NCBI GenBank assembly: GCA_044238145.1 | Contig: JBIIDT010000025.1 | Span: 1-34,759, forward strand | DNA from: QWPN01 sp044238145 | GTDB lineage: Bacteria; Planctomycetota; Planctomycetia; Pirellulales; UBA1268 | Direction of reading: 5' to 3' | DNA: 34,759 nt | In this document: in pieces, positions 17,470 through 25,927 of the stretch | Layout: each line of letters opens with the position of its first letter | How positions within the stretch are numbered: position 1 is the stretch's first letter | Position numbers and translations under genes: made by a program | Notes under the pieces: model-generated | Databases searched by the model: none | The model's input: only the letters and a program-made list of their open reading frames with translations | Told to the model about the DNA's origin: nothing

Positions 17470-20400
17470 GTGCCCCCCGATCCGATGTTCGAGCCCGTCC
17501 GCGGCAAGCCCGACTTCCCCGCCCTCGAGGCCGCCGTCGCCCGCACCTGGCGGGAGCGGGACACCTACGCCAAGTCGCTCGAGCGGCGGCGCGGGGCGAA
17601 GCGGTTCGTGTTCTACGAGGGGCCGCCCACCGCCAACGGGATGCCCCATCCCGGCCACTGCCTGACGCGGACGATCAAGGACCTCTATCCGCGGTACCGC
17701 ACGATGCGCGGGCAGTACTGCGAGCGGAAGGCGGGCTGGGACACCCACGGCCTGCCCGTCGAGGTGGAGGTCTGCAAGGAGCTCGGCATCCACTCCAAGG
17801 CCGAGATCGAGGCCTACGGCGTCGAGCCCTTCATCCACAAGTGCCAGGAGAGCGTGTGGCGCTACATGAAGGAGTGGGAGACGCTCACCGAGCGGATCGG
17901 CTTCTGGATCGACCTCTCCGACGCCTACGTCACGTACCACAAGTCGTTCGTGGAGAGCGTGTGGTGGGCGCTGGCCACGCTCTTCGACAAGGGCATGCTC
18001 TACCAGGGCCACAAGATCGTCTGGTGGTGGGCCCAGGGGGGCACGGCCCTGTCCAGCGGCGAGGTGGGCCAGGGCTACAAGGAGGTGGCCGATCCGAGCG
18101 TGTACGTCGCCTTCCCGCTGCTCGACGACGCCGGCCGGCCCACGCCGCGGAGCCTCGTGGCCTGGACGACCACGCCCTGGACGCTGCCGTCGAACCAGTT
18201 CGCCGCCGTGAAGGTCGACCTCGAATACGTCGTCCTCCGCGAGACGGGCGCGGCCGATGCGTCGGAGTACGTGGTCGCCGAGCCGCTCGCGGCGGCGCTC
18301 GGTGAGAAGACGAAGAGGGCGTTCGAGGTCGTCGCCCGCTTCCCGGGGGCCGACCTCGTGGGCCGCTCCTACCTGCCGCCGTTCGACACGTTCCGCCCCG
18401 CCGGGCCGCCGCAGCCGGCGCCGCTCGCGGCGGGCGGCACGCAGCCCGCCGCCTGGCGGGTCGTGGCCGCCGACTTCGTGACCACCGACACCGGCACCGG
18501 CGTGGTCCACGTGGCCCCGGCGTTCGGCGAGGTGGACTACGGTGTGCTCGTCGCCGAGCAGTCCCGGTTCACCGCCGGCGCGGGCCCGACGCTCCTCAAC
18601 TGCGTCGCCCCCGACGGCACGTTCACCGACGCCTTCGGCATGGGGAGCGGCCGGTTCGTGAAGGAGTGCGACCGCGACGTGACCCGCGACCTGCGGGCCC
18701 GCGGCCTGCTCGTCCACCAGGAGCAGTACGTCCACGACTACCCGTTCTGCTGGCGGGCGGACAACGACCCGCTGATCCAGTATCCGCGGCAGAGCTGGTT
18801 CATCCGCACGAGCCAGTTCCGCGACCAGATGCTCGCCAACAACGCCCGGATCGACTGGCTGCCGGAGCACATCAAGGACGGCCGGTTCGGCAACTTCCTC
18901 GAGACCAACGTCGACTGGGCGCTGTCGCGCGAGCGCTACTGGGGCACGCCGCTGCCGATCTGGAAGTGCGAGTCGACGGGCACGATGGAGGCCGTGCCGT
19001 CGTACGCGGCGCTGCTCGCCAAGCCGGGCTGCGCGGGCACGGAGGTCTTCGCCCGGGCCAAGGCCGCGAACCCCAAGCTCGCCGACGACCTCGCCGTCCA
19101 CAAGCCCTACATCGACGCCGTCACCTACGACTCGCCGTTCGCCCCGGGCGCCCGGATGCGGCGGGTGCCGGAGGTCATCGACTGCTGGTTCGACTCGGGC
19201 GCCATGCCCTTCGCCCAATGGGGCTGGCCGCACGCGGGACAGGACGCGTTCGCGGAGCAGTTCCCCGCCGACTTCATCTCCGAGGCCATCGACCAAACCC
19301 GCGGCTGGTTCTACAGCCAGCTGGCGATCAGCACGCTCCTCTTCGGCCCGGGTGGCGGGGCGGAGGGGTCCGCGGGCCGGCCCTATCCGCACCCCTTCAA
19401 GACCTGCATCGTCCTCGGCCACATGCTCGGCGAGGACGGCGGGAAGATGTCGAAGAGCAAGCGGAACTACCGTGAGCCGGCCGAGATCTTCGACAAGTAC
19501 GGCGCCGACGCCCTGCGCTGGTTCTTCCTCGCCGGCCAGCCGCCGTGGACGAGCATCCGCTACAGCGAGCGGGCGATCCGCGAGAGCGTGCCCGAGTTCC
19601 TGCTCCGGCTGTGGAACGTCTACTCCTTCTTCGTGATCTACGCCCGGATCGACGGCTTCGATCCCGCCGGTCTGCTCGCCGAGCCGGGCACGCTCGACCA
19701 TGCCGACCTCGCCCGGGCCCGCGGCTGGCGGCCGGTCGCCGCCCGCGGTGAGCTCGATCGCTGGATGCTGTCGGAGGTTAACGCCGTCGCCGCCCTGATG
19801 ACGGAGCGGCTCGACGCCTACGACCACTTCCCCGCCGCCCAGGAGCTCTCGCGGCTCGTCGACGCGGTGAGCAACTGGTACGTCCGCCGCAGCCGCGACC
19901 GGTTCTGGGCCGGCGGCAAGGCCGACGGCGGCCCGGAGACGAATCCCGACAAGCTCGACGCCTACTGGACGCTCTACGAGACGCTGCTCACGATCGCCCG
20001 ACTGGCGGCGCCGTTCGTGCCGTTCGTCACCGAGGAGATGTGGCGGAATCTCGCCGTGGCGCCGTTCGGATCGCGGGTGCCCGAGAGCGTCCACCTCACC
20101 GACTATCCCGCCGGCGACGCGGCCCTCGTCGACCGCGACCTGGTGCCGCGGATGGCCCTCGTCCGCGACGTCGCCTCGCTCGGCCGCGCCGCCCGGGCGG
20201 CGGAGAAGCTCAAGGTCCGCCAGCCGCTGGCGAAGGTGGAGGTGATCCTCGCCGCCGCCGACGAGCGGCATGCCGCCTGGCTCGAGGCCCACGCCGACCT
20301 CGTCTGCGACGAACTCAACGTCAAGCAGTTCGAACTGTGCCGCGATCCCGACCGCTACATCACGCGGAGCGTGCAGCCCGACCTGAAGCGGCTCGGCCCG

Positions 20401-20907
20401 AAGCTCGGCAAGGACCTGCCCAAGGCCCGCGACGCCCTCGCCAAGGCCGACGCCGCGGCCCTTCTGGCGGCGCTCGCCCGCGACGGCCGGGCCACGGTCC
20501 CGCTCGCCGGCGGCGGCACGGCGGCGATCGAGACGGACGACGTGATCGTGCGCACCGCCGCGAAGCCCGGCTGGGCGGCCGCCGAGGGCCCGCGGGCCGT
20601 CGTCGTCGTGGCCAAGGAACTGACGGCCGACCTCGTCGCCGAGGGCCTCGTCCGCGAGGTGGTGCACGCGGTGCAGACGCAGCGCAAGGCGCTCGACCTC
20701 GACTTCACCGACCGCATCGACCTCGTGTTCGCCACCGACTCGGCCGACCTGCGGGCCGCCATCGAACGGCACCGCGACTACGTGGCGAGCGAGACACTCG
20801 CCGCCGGAGTCGCATTCGGCCCGCTCGCTGACGGCGAAACGGAAACCGTGGACGTCGACGGCCACGCCCTCGTGATCTTGATCCGCCGCGCGGATGGCCG
20901 GCCATGA
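17470..20907 (+). CDS. ileS: Isoleucyl-tRNA synthetase, type-2-like
   Basis: Charges tRNA-Ile with isoleucine. At 1145 residues it is longer than the E. coli-type enzyme. It has features of the eukaryote-like type 2: FYEGPPTANGMPHPGH, WDTHGLPVEVEV and GQGYKEV. The HIGH signature reads HPGH (residues 60-63) and KMSKS is intact at 659-663. WTTTPWTLPSN at about 232-242 belongs to the editing domain, and the anticodon-binding helices follow. The usual Cys-containing segment before GQGYK reads WWWAQGGTALSS. Start is GTG at 17470 or ATG at 17485; neither has a clear ribosome site. Its stop overlaps purN by four bases. Confidence 0.95.
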   Translation: MPPDPMFEPVRGKPDFPALEAAVARTWRERDTYAKSLERRRGAKRFVFYEGPPTANGMPHPGHCLTRTIKDLYPRYRTMRGQYCERKAGWDTHGLPVEVEVCKELGIHSKAEIEAYGVEPFIHKCQESVWRYMKEWETLTERIGFWIDLSDAYVTYHKSFVESVWWALATLFDKGMLYQGHKIVWWWAQGGTALSSGEVGQGYKEVADPSVYVAFPLLDDAGRPTPRSLVAWTTTPWTLPSNQFAAVKVDLEYVVLRETGAADASEYVVAEPLAAALGEKTKRAFEVVARFPGADLVGRSYLPPFDTFRPAGPPQPAPLAAGGTQPAAWRVVAADFVTTDTGTGVVHVAPAFGEVDYGVLVAEQSRFTAGAGPTLLNCVAPDGTFTDAFGMGSGRFVKECDRDVTRDLRARGLLVHQEQYVHDYPFCWRADNDPLIQYPRQSWFIRTSQFRDQMLANNARIDWLPEHIKDGRFGNFLETNVDWALSRERYWGTPLPIWKCESTGTMEAVPSYAALLAKPGCAGTEVFARAKAANPKLADDLAVHKPYIDAVTYDSPFAPGARMRRVPEVIDCWFDSGAMPFAQWGWPHAGQDAFAEQFPADFISEAIDQTRGWFYSQLAISTLLFGPGGGAEGSAGRPYPHPFKTCIVLGHMLGEDGGKMSKSKRNYREPAEIFDKYGADALRWFFLAGQPPWTSIRYSERAIRESVPEFLLRLWNVYSFFVIYARIDGFDPAGLLAEPGTLDHADLARARGWRPVAARGELDRWMLSEVNAVAALMTERLDAYDHFPAAQELSRLVDAVSNWYVRRSRDRFWAGGKADGGPETNPDKLDAYWTLYETLLTIARLAAPFVPFVTEEMWRNLAVAPFGSRVPESVHLTDYPAGDAALVDRDLVPRMALVRDVASLGRAARAAEKLKVRQPLAKVEVILAAADERHAAWLEAHADLVCDELNVKQFELCRDPDRYITRSVQPDLKRLGPKLGKDLPKARDALAKADAAALLAALARDGRATVPLAGGGTAAIETDDVIVRTAAKPGWAAAEGPRAVVVVAKELTADLVAEGLVREVVHAVQTQRKALDLDFTDRIDLVFATDSADLRAAIERHRDYVASETLAAGVAFGPLADGETETVDVDGHALVILIRRADGRP

Positions 20908-21506
20908 GCGACTCCCGGCCGCTGCGACTCGCCGTCCTACTCTCCGGTTCGGGCCGTACGCTCGACAACCTGCTCGAGCAGATCGCGGCCGGCCGGCTCC
21001 CGGCCCGCGTCGAGACCGTGGTCTCGAGCCGGGGTGACGTCCGCGGCGTGCGGATCGCGGAGCGGGCGGGAATCCCGGTGCACGTGCTGCCGCCGGCCGG
21101 GCGGCCGCTCGAGGAATGGAGCGCTGCCGTCTTCGCCGCCTGCCGCGCGGCGGACGCCGACCTCGTGGTCATGGCGGGGTTCCTGCACCTCGTGCGGATT
21201 CCCGCCGACTTCGCCGGCCGGGTGATCAACATCCACCCGTCGCTCCTGCCGGCCTTCGGCGGCCAGGGATTCCACGGGATGCACGTCCACCGCGCCGTGC
21301 TCGAGCAGGGCTGCACGGTCTCCGGCTGCACGGTGCACCTCGTCGACGACGAGTACGACCACGGCCGGATCCTGCTTCAGGAGACCGTGCCCGTGCTCGC
21401 CGACGACAGCCCCGAATCGCTCGCCGCCCGGGTGTTCGCCGCCGAGTGCCGGGCCCTTCCCGAGGCGATCCGCCGGATCGCGTCCCGCCACCATGACAGG
21501 AGCTGA
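20904..21506 (+). CDS. purN: Phosphoribosylglycinamide formyltransferase
   Basis: Transfers the formyl group of 10-formyl-tetrahydrofolate to GAR in purine synthesis. The 200-residue length is standard. The phosphate-binding segment SGSGRTLDNL occupies residues 14-23. The catalytic set Asn109, His111 (INIHPSLLPAFGG) and Asp152 (DDEYDHGRILLQ) matches Asn106/His108/Asp144 of the E. coli enzyme. The ATG overlaps the ileS stop in an ATGA junction, so translation is probably coupled. The DinB-like gene follows 3 nt later. Confidence 0.95.
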   Translation: MSDSRPLRLAVLLSGSGRTLDNLLEQIAAGRLPARVETVVSSRGDVRGVRIAERAGIPVHVLPPAGRPLEEWSAAVFAACRAADADLVVMAGFLHLVRIPADFAGRVINIHPSLLPAFGGQGFHGMHVHRAVLEQGCTVSGCTVHLVDDEYDHGRILLQETVPVLADDSPESLAARVFAAECRALPEAIRRIASRHHDRS

Positions 21507-21509
21507 ACC

Positions 21510-22031
21510 ATGCCCCGTTCCCTCGGCAACGTGATCGCCGATTCTCTGCAGCTCTCGCTGGGCTACGGCGAGCGGCTGCTGCGTGACGTCCCCGCCGCCC
21601 GCTTTCCGAGGTTCGCCAGTCCCGGTGGCGTCGCGGTGCATTCGAACCATCCCGCCTTCGTCTACGGCCACCTCTCCCTCTACGCGCCGAAGATCCTCCG
21701 CCTCATCGGCCACCCGACACCGCCGGTGCCCGACCAGTTCGAGATCCGGTTCTCGAAGGATGCACTGTGCATCGACGACCCCGACCTCGACCTCTACCCG
21801 GCCATGGCGGAGGTCGTCGAATTCTTCACCGAAGGGCATCGAATGGTGAGCGCCGCCCTCCGCAGCACGCCCGACGACGCCTTGCAGCAGTCGAATCCGG
21901 CTGAAGGAAAGATGAAGGAGCTGTTCCCCACGATCGGCTCCACGGTGGCCTTCTACTGCGGCGGCCACATGATGATGCACCTCGGCCAGATGAGCGCCTG
22001 GCGGCGAATGGAGGGGATGCCGTCGGCCTGA
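21510..22031 (+). CDS. DinB-like (DinB/YfiT) putative metal-dependent protein
   Basis: A 173-residue protein with the four-helix DinB/YfiT pattern. The three expected metal-binding histidines are visible as His54 (FVYGHLSLY) and His153/His157 (GGHMMMHLGQ), the latter followed by the typical MSAWRRMEGMP ending. Family members often act as thiol-dependent transferases or stress-induced proteins of unknown role. AGGAG lies 8 nt before the ATG. It is the last gene of the ileS-purN run and precedes a hairpin between converging genes. Its substrate is unknown. Confidence 0.8.
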   Translation: MPRSLGNVIADSLQLSLGYGERLLRDVPAARFPRFASPGGVAVHSNHPAFVYGHLSLYAPKILRLIGHPTPPVPDQFEIRFSKDALCIDDPDLDLYPAMAEVVEFFTEGHRMVSAALRSTPDDALQQSNPAEGKMKELFPTIGSTVAFYCGGHMMMHLGQMSAWRRMEGMPSA

Positions 22032-22036
22032 CCGGG

Positions 22037-22064
22037 CCGCGCGGCCACCGGCGGAACCGCGCGG
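22037..22064. terminator. Candidate bidirectional terminator hairpin
   Basis: CCGCGCGG at 22037-22044 and again at 22057-22064 (self-complementary octamers) form an 8-bp stem with a 12-base loop. It fills the 34-base gap between convergent genes ending at 22031 and 22066. There is no T-run on either strand. Confidence 0.4.
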
Positions 22065-22065
22065 A

Positions 22066-23037
22066 TCAGCGGGGGCCGTCGATGAAGTCGACCGCTTCCT
22101 GCACGACGCGGTCGACCAGTTCCGGGGTCGCCCCCGAGCCGGTGGTGCCGAAGTAGAACCCGTGCGTGACTTCCGGATGGTTCGCGACGGCGACCTCCTT
22201 GCCGAGGCTCCGCAGTTCCGGCACGAGAAGCTCGCTGTTGATCCGGTGCAGCCCCTCCGGCTTGCCCTGCAGCACGAGCACCGGGCAGCGGACGGCCGCC
22301 ATCCAGGTCCGCATCTCCTCCCGCCGCTCGCCGACGTAGGCGGCGTGCGGGTCCTCCATCAGCCGGCGATAGCCCCGCCCCTCGGCCCCGCCGGCGCCCG
22401 CCTCCGGCGCGAGCGGCACGACGGTCGCCGGCTCGCCGGCGATCACGCGGGCCACGTCGGTCCGGGAGGCGGTGACGAGGGCGAGGATGCCGCCACCGCT
22501 GCCGCCGTAGAGCACGAGCCGACGGCCGTCGACGCCCGGCAGCGTCCGCACCTTGTCGATGATCCGCACCGTGTCGTCGACCGCGGCGTCGAACCCGACC
22601 GCTTCGCCGTCGCCGTCCTCCTGCGCCGACCAGAACGGCCGTCGCGTGCACTCGACGACCGCGAAGCCCTTGGCGAGAAACCGGGTCTGGACGGCGCCGC
22701 GGCGGAGCCCGCGCTGGAGCCGTTCGGGCGCCGCGTGCTTTCCGCCACCGTGCAGGAAGAGGATCGTCGGAAACGGACCGTCCCCACGCGGCCGCCGCCA
22801 GAAGAACCGCAGGTCCACGCCGTCGGCCGACTTGAGTTGCACCTCTTCCAGCGGCGCCACGTCGAGCGGGACGTCGATGCCGGCGAGCTGGCGTTCTGCC
22901 GCGCGGCCGTCGCCCCGGGTCGGATTCGCCTCCTGGGCCCGCAGCCGGTCCGGTGCACCGACGACCGCGGCCAGGGCAACGATCGCCACGGCGAGCCACG
23001 AGGGAGCGGCCCTGCGTTGCGCGGCGGTGATCGTCAT
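22066..23037 (-). CDS. Exported alpha/beta hydrolase
   Basis: A 323-residue protein with a signal peptide (hydrophobic residues 13-28, cleavage near RLRAQE). The alpha/beta-hydrolase fold is shown by the oxyanion HGGG (96-99), the nucleophile elbow GGSGGG (Ser180) and a C-terminal His292 in EVTHGFYFG. The strand that normally ends in the catalytic Asp reads VLVLQGKPEGLHRIN, with Glu261 the only acid nearby, so the triad may be Ser-Glu-His or altered. Closest in style to dienelactone-hydrolase/S9-peptidase or acetyl-esterase groups. It is the last gene of a minus-strand group, 46 nt after the membrane-protein gene. Confidence 0.8.
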   Translation of the reverse strand: MTITAAQRRAAPSWLAVAIVALAAVVGAPDRLRAQEANPTRGDGRAAERQLAGIDVPLDVAPLEEVQLKSADGVDLRFFWRRPRGDGPFPTILFLHGGGKHAAPERLQRGLRRGAVQTRFLAKGFAVVECTRRPFWSAQEDGDGEAVGFDAAVDDTVRIIDKVRTLPGVDGRRLVLYGGSGGGILALVTASRTDVARVIAGEPATVVPLAPEAGAGGAEGRGYRRLMEDPHAAYVGERREEMRTWMAAVRCPVLVLQGKPEGLHRINSELLVPELRSLGKEVAVANHPEVTHGFYFGTTGSGATPELVDRVVQEAVDFIDGPR

Positions 23038-23083
23038 CGTGAACCTTCGTCTCGTTCGCCGGCCCCAGCCGTCTGCCCCCGGT

Positions 23084-23584
23084 TCACTTCGCAGCCGGTG
23101 GGCCGGCGGGCGGCGACAGATCGCGGAAGCTCCGCAGCATCATCCCGATCCCCGCGGCGATCATCCCGAGCATGAGCAGCAGGTTGCTGACGGGCATGCC
23201 CATCTGGAAGCGGATCCTGCTCAGGATCTCGATCATGATCAGCGCCAGGCCCACATAGAACAGGGCCCAGCCCCACTTGAGTTTGGCGTCGTAGAACAGG
23301 AGCACGAGACCGAGGAAGATGGGCGCGAACACGATGCCCGTGCTCATCGCCGGGCCGGCCAGCCCGAAGCCGCGGCCCAGCACGCCCGACACCATGCCGA
23401 AGGGCTCGGTCATGACGTGCACGTTGCTGAGAAAGAACCACAGCCCCGACGCCGCGAGCATGAGTCCCAGGAAAAAGATCCACGTCCCGCCCGGCGTGCC
23501 GCCGGCGCCACGGACGAGTTCCTCGTGCAGCTGCCGCACGTCGTCGATGTCGCGTTCAAACTCCCGTCGGGGCGAATCGGCCAT
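23084..23584 (-). CDS. Small integral membrane protein, four predicted helices
   Basis: A 166-residue protein starting MADSPRREFERDID, with GGGAGG 7 nt before ATG 23584. The first 30 residues are charged and probably cytoplasmic. Hydrophobic segments follow at about 32-54, 73-97, 101-122 and 128-150 (for instance WIFFLGLMLAASGLWFFL and LLLMLGMIAAGIGMML). I recognise no family or catalytic motif. It lies between the GNAT gene (72 nt) and the exported hydrolase (46 nt) on the same strand, which suggests joint transcription but not a function. Confidence 0.7.
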   Translation of the reverse strand: MADSPRREFERDIDDVRQLHEELVRGAGGTPGGTWIFFLGLMLAASGLWFFLSNVHVMTEPFGMVSGVLGRGFGLAGPAMSTGIVFAPIFLGLVLLFYDAKLKWGWALFYVGLALIMIEILSRIRFQMGMPVSNLLLMLGMIAAGIGMMLRSFRDLSPPAGPPAAK

Positions 23585-23656
23585 CGTCGTTCCTCCCGCG
23601 CTCACGCTCTCTCTGGTCACCACCGCCAGCCCGGAGCATAGCAGTTCGCTGCTGCC

Positions 23657-24145
23657 TCACACCGCCTCGAAGCCGATGTTGTGCCAGAACGCCCGAGCTG
23701 CCGCCCAGCGGGCGTCGGTCTCGGCCCACACCGCGCCCGCCCCGCCCGCGGCGGCCGCCGCGAGGGCCGTCGCCACGAGCCCACGGCCCACTCCCCGCCG
23801 CCGGGCTTCCGGCCGCACGATCAGCCAGCCGATGGACCACCTGCAACTATCTCCGCGGCTGGACTGGACCAGCGTGACGAGGCCGAGCGGGCGATGGTCG
23901 CCCGCATCGCGGTCCGCCTCCCATGCCACCCAGGCCTGCACGTCTCGGCCCGGGCGGCTCCGCAATTCCGCCACGAGACCGTCCGCCCGCGGGGCCGGTC
24001 CGGACGGCCCCGCGCCGAGGCTGTGAGCGAGTTCGTGAATCCAGGGGGCTTCGCCCGCCTCCGTCAGACGACACACCGTCGCCCCGGCGACCGGCCTGGC
24101 CGCAACGCGGGAAAAATCGCGGCAGACGAGGGTCAGGTGCATCAT
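23657..24145 (-). CDS. GNAT family N-acetyltransferase
   Basis: A 162-residue protein with the acetyl-CoA-binding motif A: IGWLIVRPEARRRGVGRGLV, the pyrophosphate loop being RRRGVGRG at about residues 115-122. The C-terminal AAARAFWHNIGFEAV is the usual motif B ending. The N-terminal half is poorly conserved, so the acceptor substrate cannot be guessed. It starts at ATG 24145 (a second ATG follows directly) and is divergent from the microcompartment regulator, sharing the 133-bp promoter region with it. It heads the minus-strand three-gene group. Confidence 0.85.
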   Translation of the reverse strand: MMHLTLVCRDFSRVAARPVAGATVCRLTEAGEAPWIHELAHSLGAGPSGPAPRADGLVAELRSRPGRDVQAWVAWEADRDAGDHRPLGLVTLVQSSRGDSCRWSIGWLIVRPEARRRGVGRGLVATALAAAAAGGAGAVWAETDARWAAARAFWHNIGFEAV

Positions 24146-24173
24146 CTCAGTCGGTCCAAGGCGTCCGTAACCT

Positions 24174-24199
24174 ACGAAACATCATCGACTTACACGAAA
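24174..24199. promoter_or_regulatory. Candidate regulator site: direct ACGAAA repeats
   Basis: ACGAAA occurs at 24174-24179 and 24194-24199, exactly 20 bp apart and so on the same helical face. They lie in the AT-richer gap between the GNAT and DeoR genes. DeoR-family repressors often bind short direct repeats near their own gene, so this is a plausible operator for the microcompartment operon. Confidence 0.35.
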
Positions 24200-24262
24200 T
24201 CGGCCCGCATGGAAGACTGATCACGTTCATTGCGATGCTCGTTTTCTATCTCTTCTTGATTG

Positions 24263-24277
24263 AAATGCTCCGCATTT
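24263..24277. promoter_or_regulatory. Palindrome just before the DeoR start
   Basis: AAATGC-TCC-GCATTT is a perfect 6-bp inverted repeat with a 3-base centre, ending one base before ATG 24279. It could be an operator or a hairpin masking the start. It leaves no room for a ribosome-binding site at that ATG. Confidence 0.35.
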
Positions 24278-24278
24278 T

Positions 24279-25127
24279 ATGGATACTCGTACGCACAGGA
24301 CGTTCGAATCCGTGCAAAACCACGACCGCCGCTCCCGACTTCTGGAACTGATCCGCGTCCGCGGCTTTGCCGCGCTCGAGGAACTCGTGCGGGAGTTGGG
24401 CGTCTCCGAATCGACGATCCGCCGCGATCTCGACGCCCTCGAGGAACAGGGGGCGGCCCGCCGCACCCACGGCGGCGTTCTCTACGCCGGAGGGATGCCC
24501 CGGCTCGCCGAGTTCGACGACCGCCAGCCGGCGAACTGGGCAGCCAAGCGGGCGATCGCCGCCCGGGCCGCCGACCTGATCGCCGACGGCGAGACCGTGC
24601 TCCTCGACGGCGGCACCACCACCTACGAAGTGGCCCGCCTCCTGGTCGGCCGCTCGCTGCAAGTGGTGACCAACAGCCTGCCGGTGGCGAATCTCTTCGC
24701 CTCCGAGGCCCGCACCGACCTCGTTCTCCTCGGCGGCTACGTCTCCCCACGGACCGGCGTCTGCCTGGGCCCCTACGCCAACGAACTCCTCGGCCGGCTG
24801 CACGTCACCACCACGGTCCTCTCGGCGGCCGGCATCGCCGCCGAGGGACTCTTCAACGCCCACCTGCTGCTGGCGGAGACCGAGCAGGCGATGCTCCGCG
24901 CGGCCGGGCGGGTGATCGTGGTCGCCGACACCTCGAAGTTCGGCCGCAAGAGCCTGACGCTGGTCTCGCCCCTCGACGCGATCGACGTCTTCGTGTCGGA
25001 CGAAGAACTTGCAGCGCCCTGGCCCGAGACGATCGCGGCCGCCGGCTCCACCCTGATCGTCGTCCCGGTGCCCGAGGCCGACGCCGACCCCCGCCCGTCC
25101 ACGCCGCGTAGGAGCCGCCCCGCATGA
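24279..25127 (+). CDS. DeoR-family transcriptional regulator of the microcompartment operon
   Basis: A 282-residue sugar-responsive repressor-type protein. The N-terminal winged helix-turn-helix covers about residues 16-70, with VSESTIRRDLDALEEQG as recognition region. The DeoR sensor domain follows, with DGGTTT (109-114), TNSLPVA, LLGGYVS and ADTSKFGRKS. These bind a phosphorylated sugar effector in related proteins. Start: ATG 24279 has no ribosome site; an in-frame GTG at 24312, preceded by AGGA, gives a more standard DeoR N-terminus and may be the true start. Its stop overlaps pduL by four bases (ATGA). A DeoR regulator also heads known PVM microcompartment loci; fucose/rhamnose intermediates are likely effectors. 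Confidence 0.9.
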   Translation: MDTRTHRTFESVQNHDRRSRLLELIRVRGFAALEELVRELGVSESTIRRDLDALEEQGAARRTHGGVLYAGGMPRLAEFDDRQPANWAAKRAIAARAADLIADGETVLLDGGTTTYEVARLLVGRSLQVVTNSLPVANLFASEARTDLVLLGGYVSPRTGVCLGPYANELLGRLHVTTTVLSAAGIAAEGLFNAHLLLAETEQAMLRAAGRVIVVADTSKFGRKSLTLVSPLDAIDVFVSDEELAAPWPETIAAAGSTLIVVPVPEADADPRPSTPRRSRPA

Positions 25128-25822
25128 ACGCCGCCCCCCCGGCCCCGTTCGCCGCCCTCGACCGGGCGTCCGTCGAGCGGATCGTCCGCGAGATCGTGCT
25201 CCGCTCGGCCGGCGGCCCGCCGCCGTCGCAGGCCGGCGCGGCGACCCCGAAGCTCGTGGTCAGCATCTCGGCCCGCCACTGCCACCTCACCGACGAGCAC
25301 GTCGAGAGGCTGTTCGGCCCCGGCCAGAAGCTGACGCCGATGAAGAACCTCTACCAGGACGGCTTCTACGCCGCGGAGCAGACGGTGATGCTCGTCGGCC
25401 CGAAGCGGAAGATGCTGCCCACCGTCCGCGTGCTCGGGCCGACCCGCAAGGCCTCGCAGGTGGAGCTCGCCTTCACCGACGGCATCTCGCTGGGCATCGA
25501 CCTCCCGGTGCGGCCCAGCGGCAAGATCGCGGGCACGCCCGGCTGCGTGCTCGTGGGCCCCGCCGGCGCCGTCGAGCTCGCCGAGGGCGTGATCCGCGCC
25601 GAGCGGCACGTGCACATGAGCTTCGCCGACGCGGCGCACTTCGGCGTCAAGGACGGCGACCGCATGAGCCTCGCGATCGAAGGCGGCTGCGCGACCGTGT
25701 TCCGCGACCTGCTCGTGCGGGCCGACGCCACGAGCAAGCTCGAGGTGCACATCGACACCGACGAGGGCAACGCGGCCGACCTCGACCATGCGACGAGCGT
25801 CGAGCTCGTCAGGCAGACGTGA
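25124..25822 (+). CDS. pduL: Phosphate propanoyltransferase, microcompartment type
   Basis: PduL converts acyl-CoA plus phosphate to acyl-phosphate plus CoA; in PVM compartments the likely substrate is lactyl-CoA. The 232 residues start with an amphipathic helix (about 8-29, ALDRASVERIVREIVLRSA). This is an encapsulation-peptide-like tag, joined to the body by a Pro/Ala linker. Two beta-barrel domains carry the metal ligands: SISARHCHLT (His52, His54), AERHVHMS (His162, His164) and EVHIDTDEGNAA (His209). NLYQDGFYAAEQ is also typical. This metalloenzyme is unrelated to Pta. It lies inside the shell by inference. Confidence 0.93.
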   Translation: MNAAPPAPFAALDRASVERIVREIVLRSAGGPPPSQAGAATPKLVVSISARHCHLTDEHVERLFGPGQKLTPMKNLYQDGFYAAEQTVMLVGPKRKMLPTVRVLGPTRKASQVELAFTDGISLGIDLPVRPSGKIAGTPGCVLVGPAGAVELAEGVIRAERHVHMSFADAAHFGVKDGDRMSLAIEGGCATVFRDLLVRADATSKLEVHIDTDEGNAADLDHATSVELVRQT

Positions 25823-25887
25823 TGCGGAGCGGCGATGGCGAAGAAGAAGGCGGCGAAGCGATCACGACCACGAAACACGACCGTTCG

Positions 25888-25927
25888 ACCGGCGCGTGCC
25901 GGTGCGGTCGGCGGGGACGGCCCCGCC
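25888..25927 (+). promoter_or_regulatory. Two tandem stem-loops in the leader of the first shell gene
   Basis: ACCGGC-GCGT-GCCGGT (25888-25903) is a perfect 6-bp stem with a tetraloop. The stem GGCGGGG/CCCCGCC at 25910-25927 is a perfect 7-bp stem with an ACGG loop. They sit in the 144-nt gap between pduL and the hexamer gene, ending 39 nt before ATG 25967. They may stabilise or define the 5' end of a processed shell-protein mRNA. Confidence 0.4.

Noticed and set aside
24291..24320. T-loop-like GTTCGAATCC followed by a CCA, suggesting a tRNA 3' end
   Set aside because: The flanking five bases do not pair as a T-stem and no acceptor or anticodon arm can be built upstream. The bases lie in the start region of the DeoR gene.
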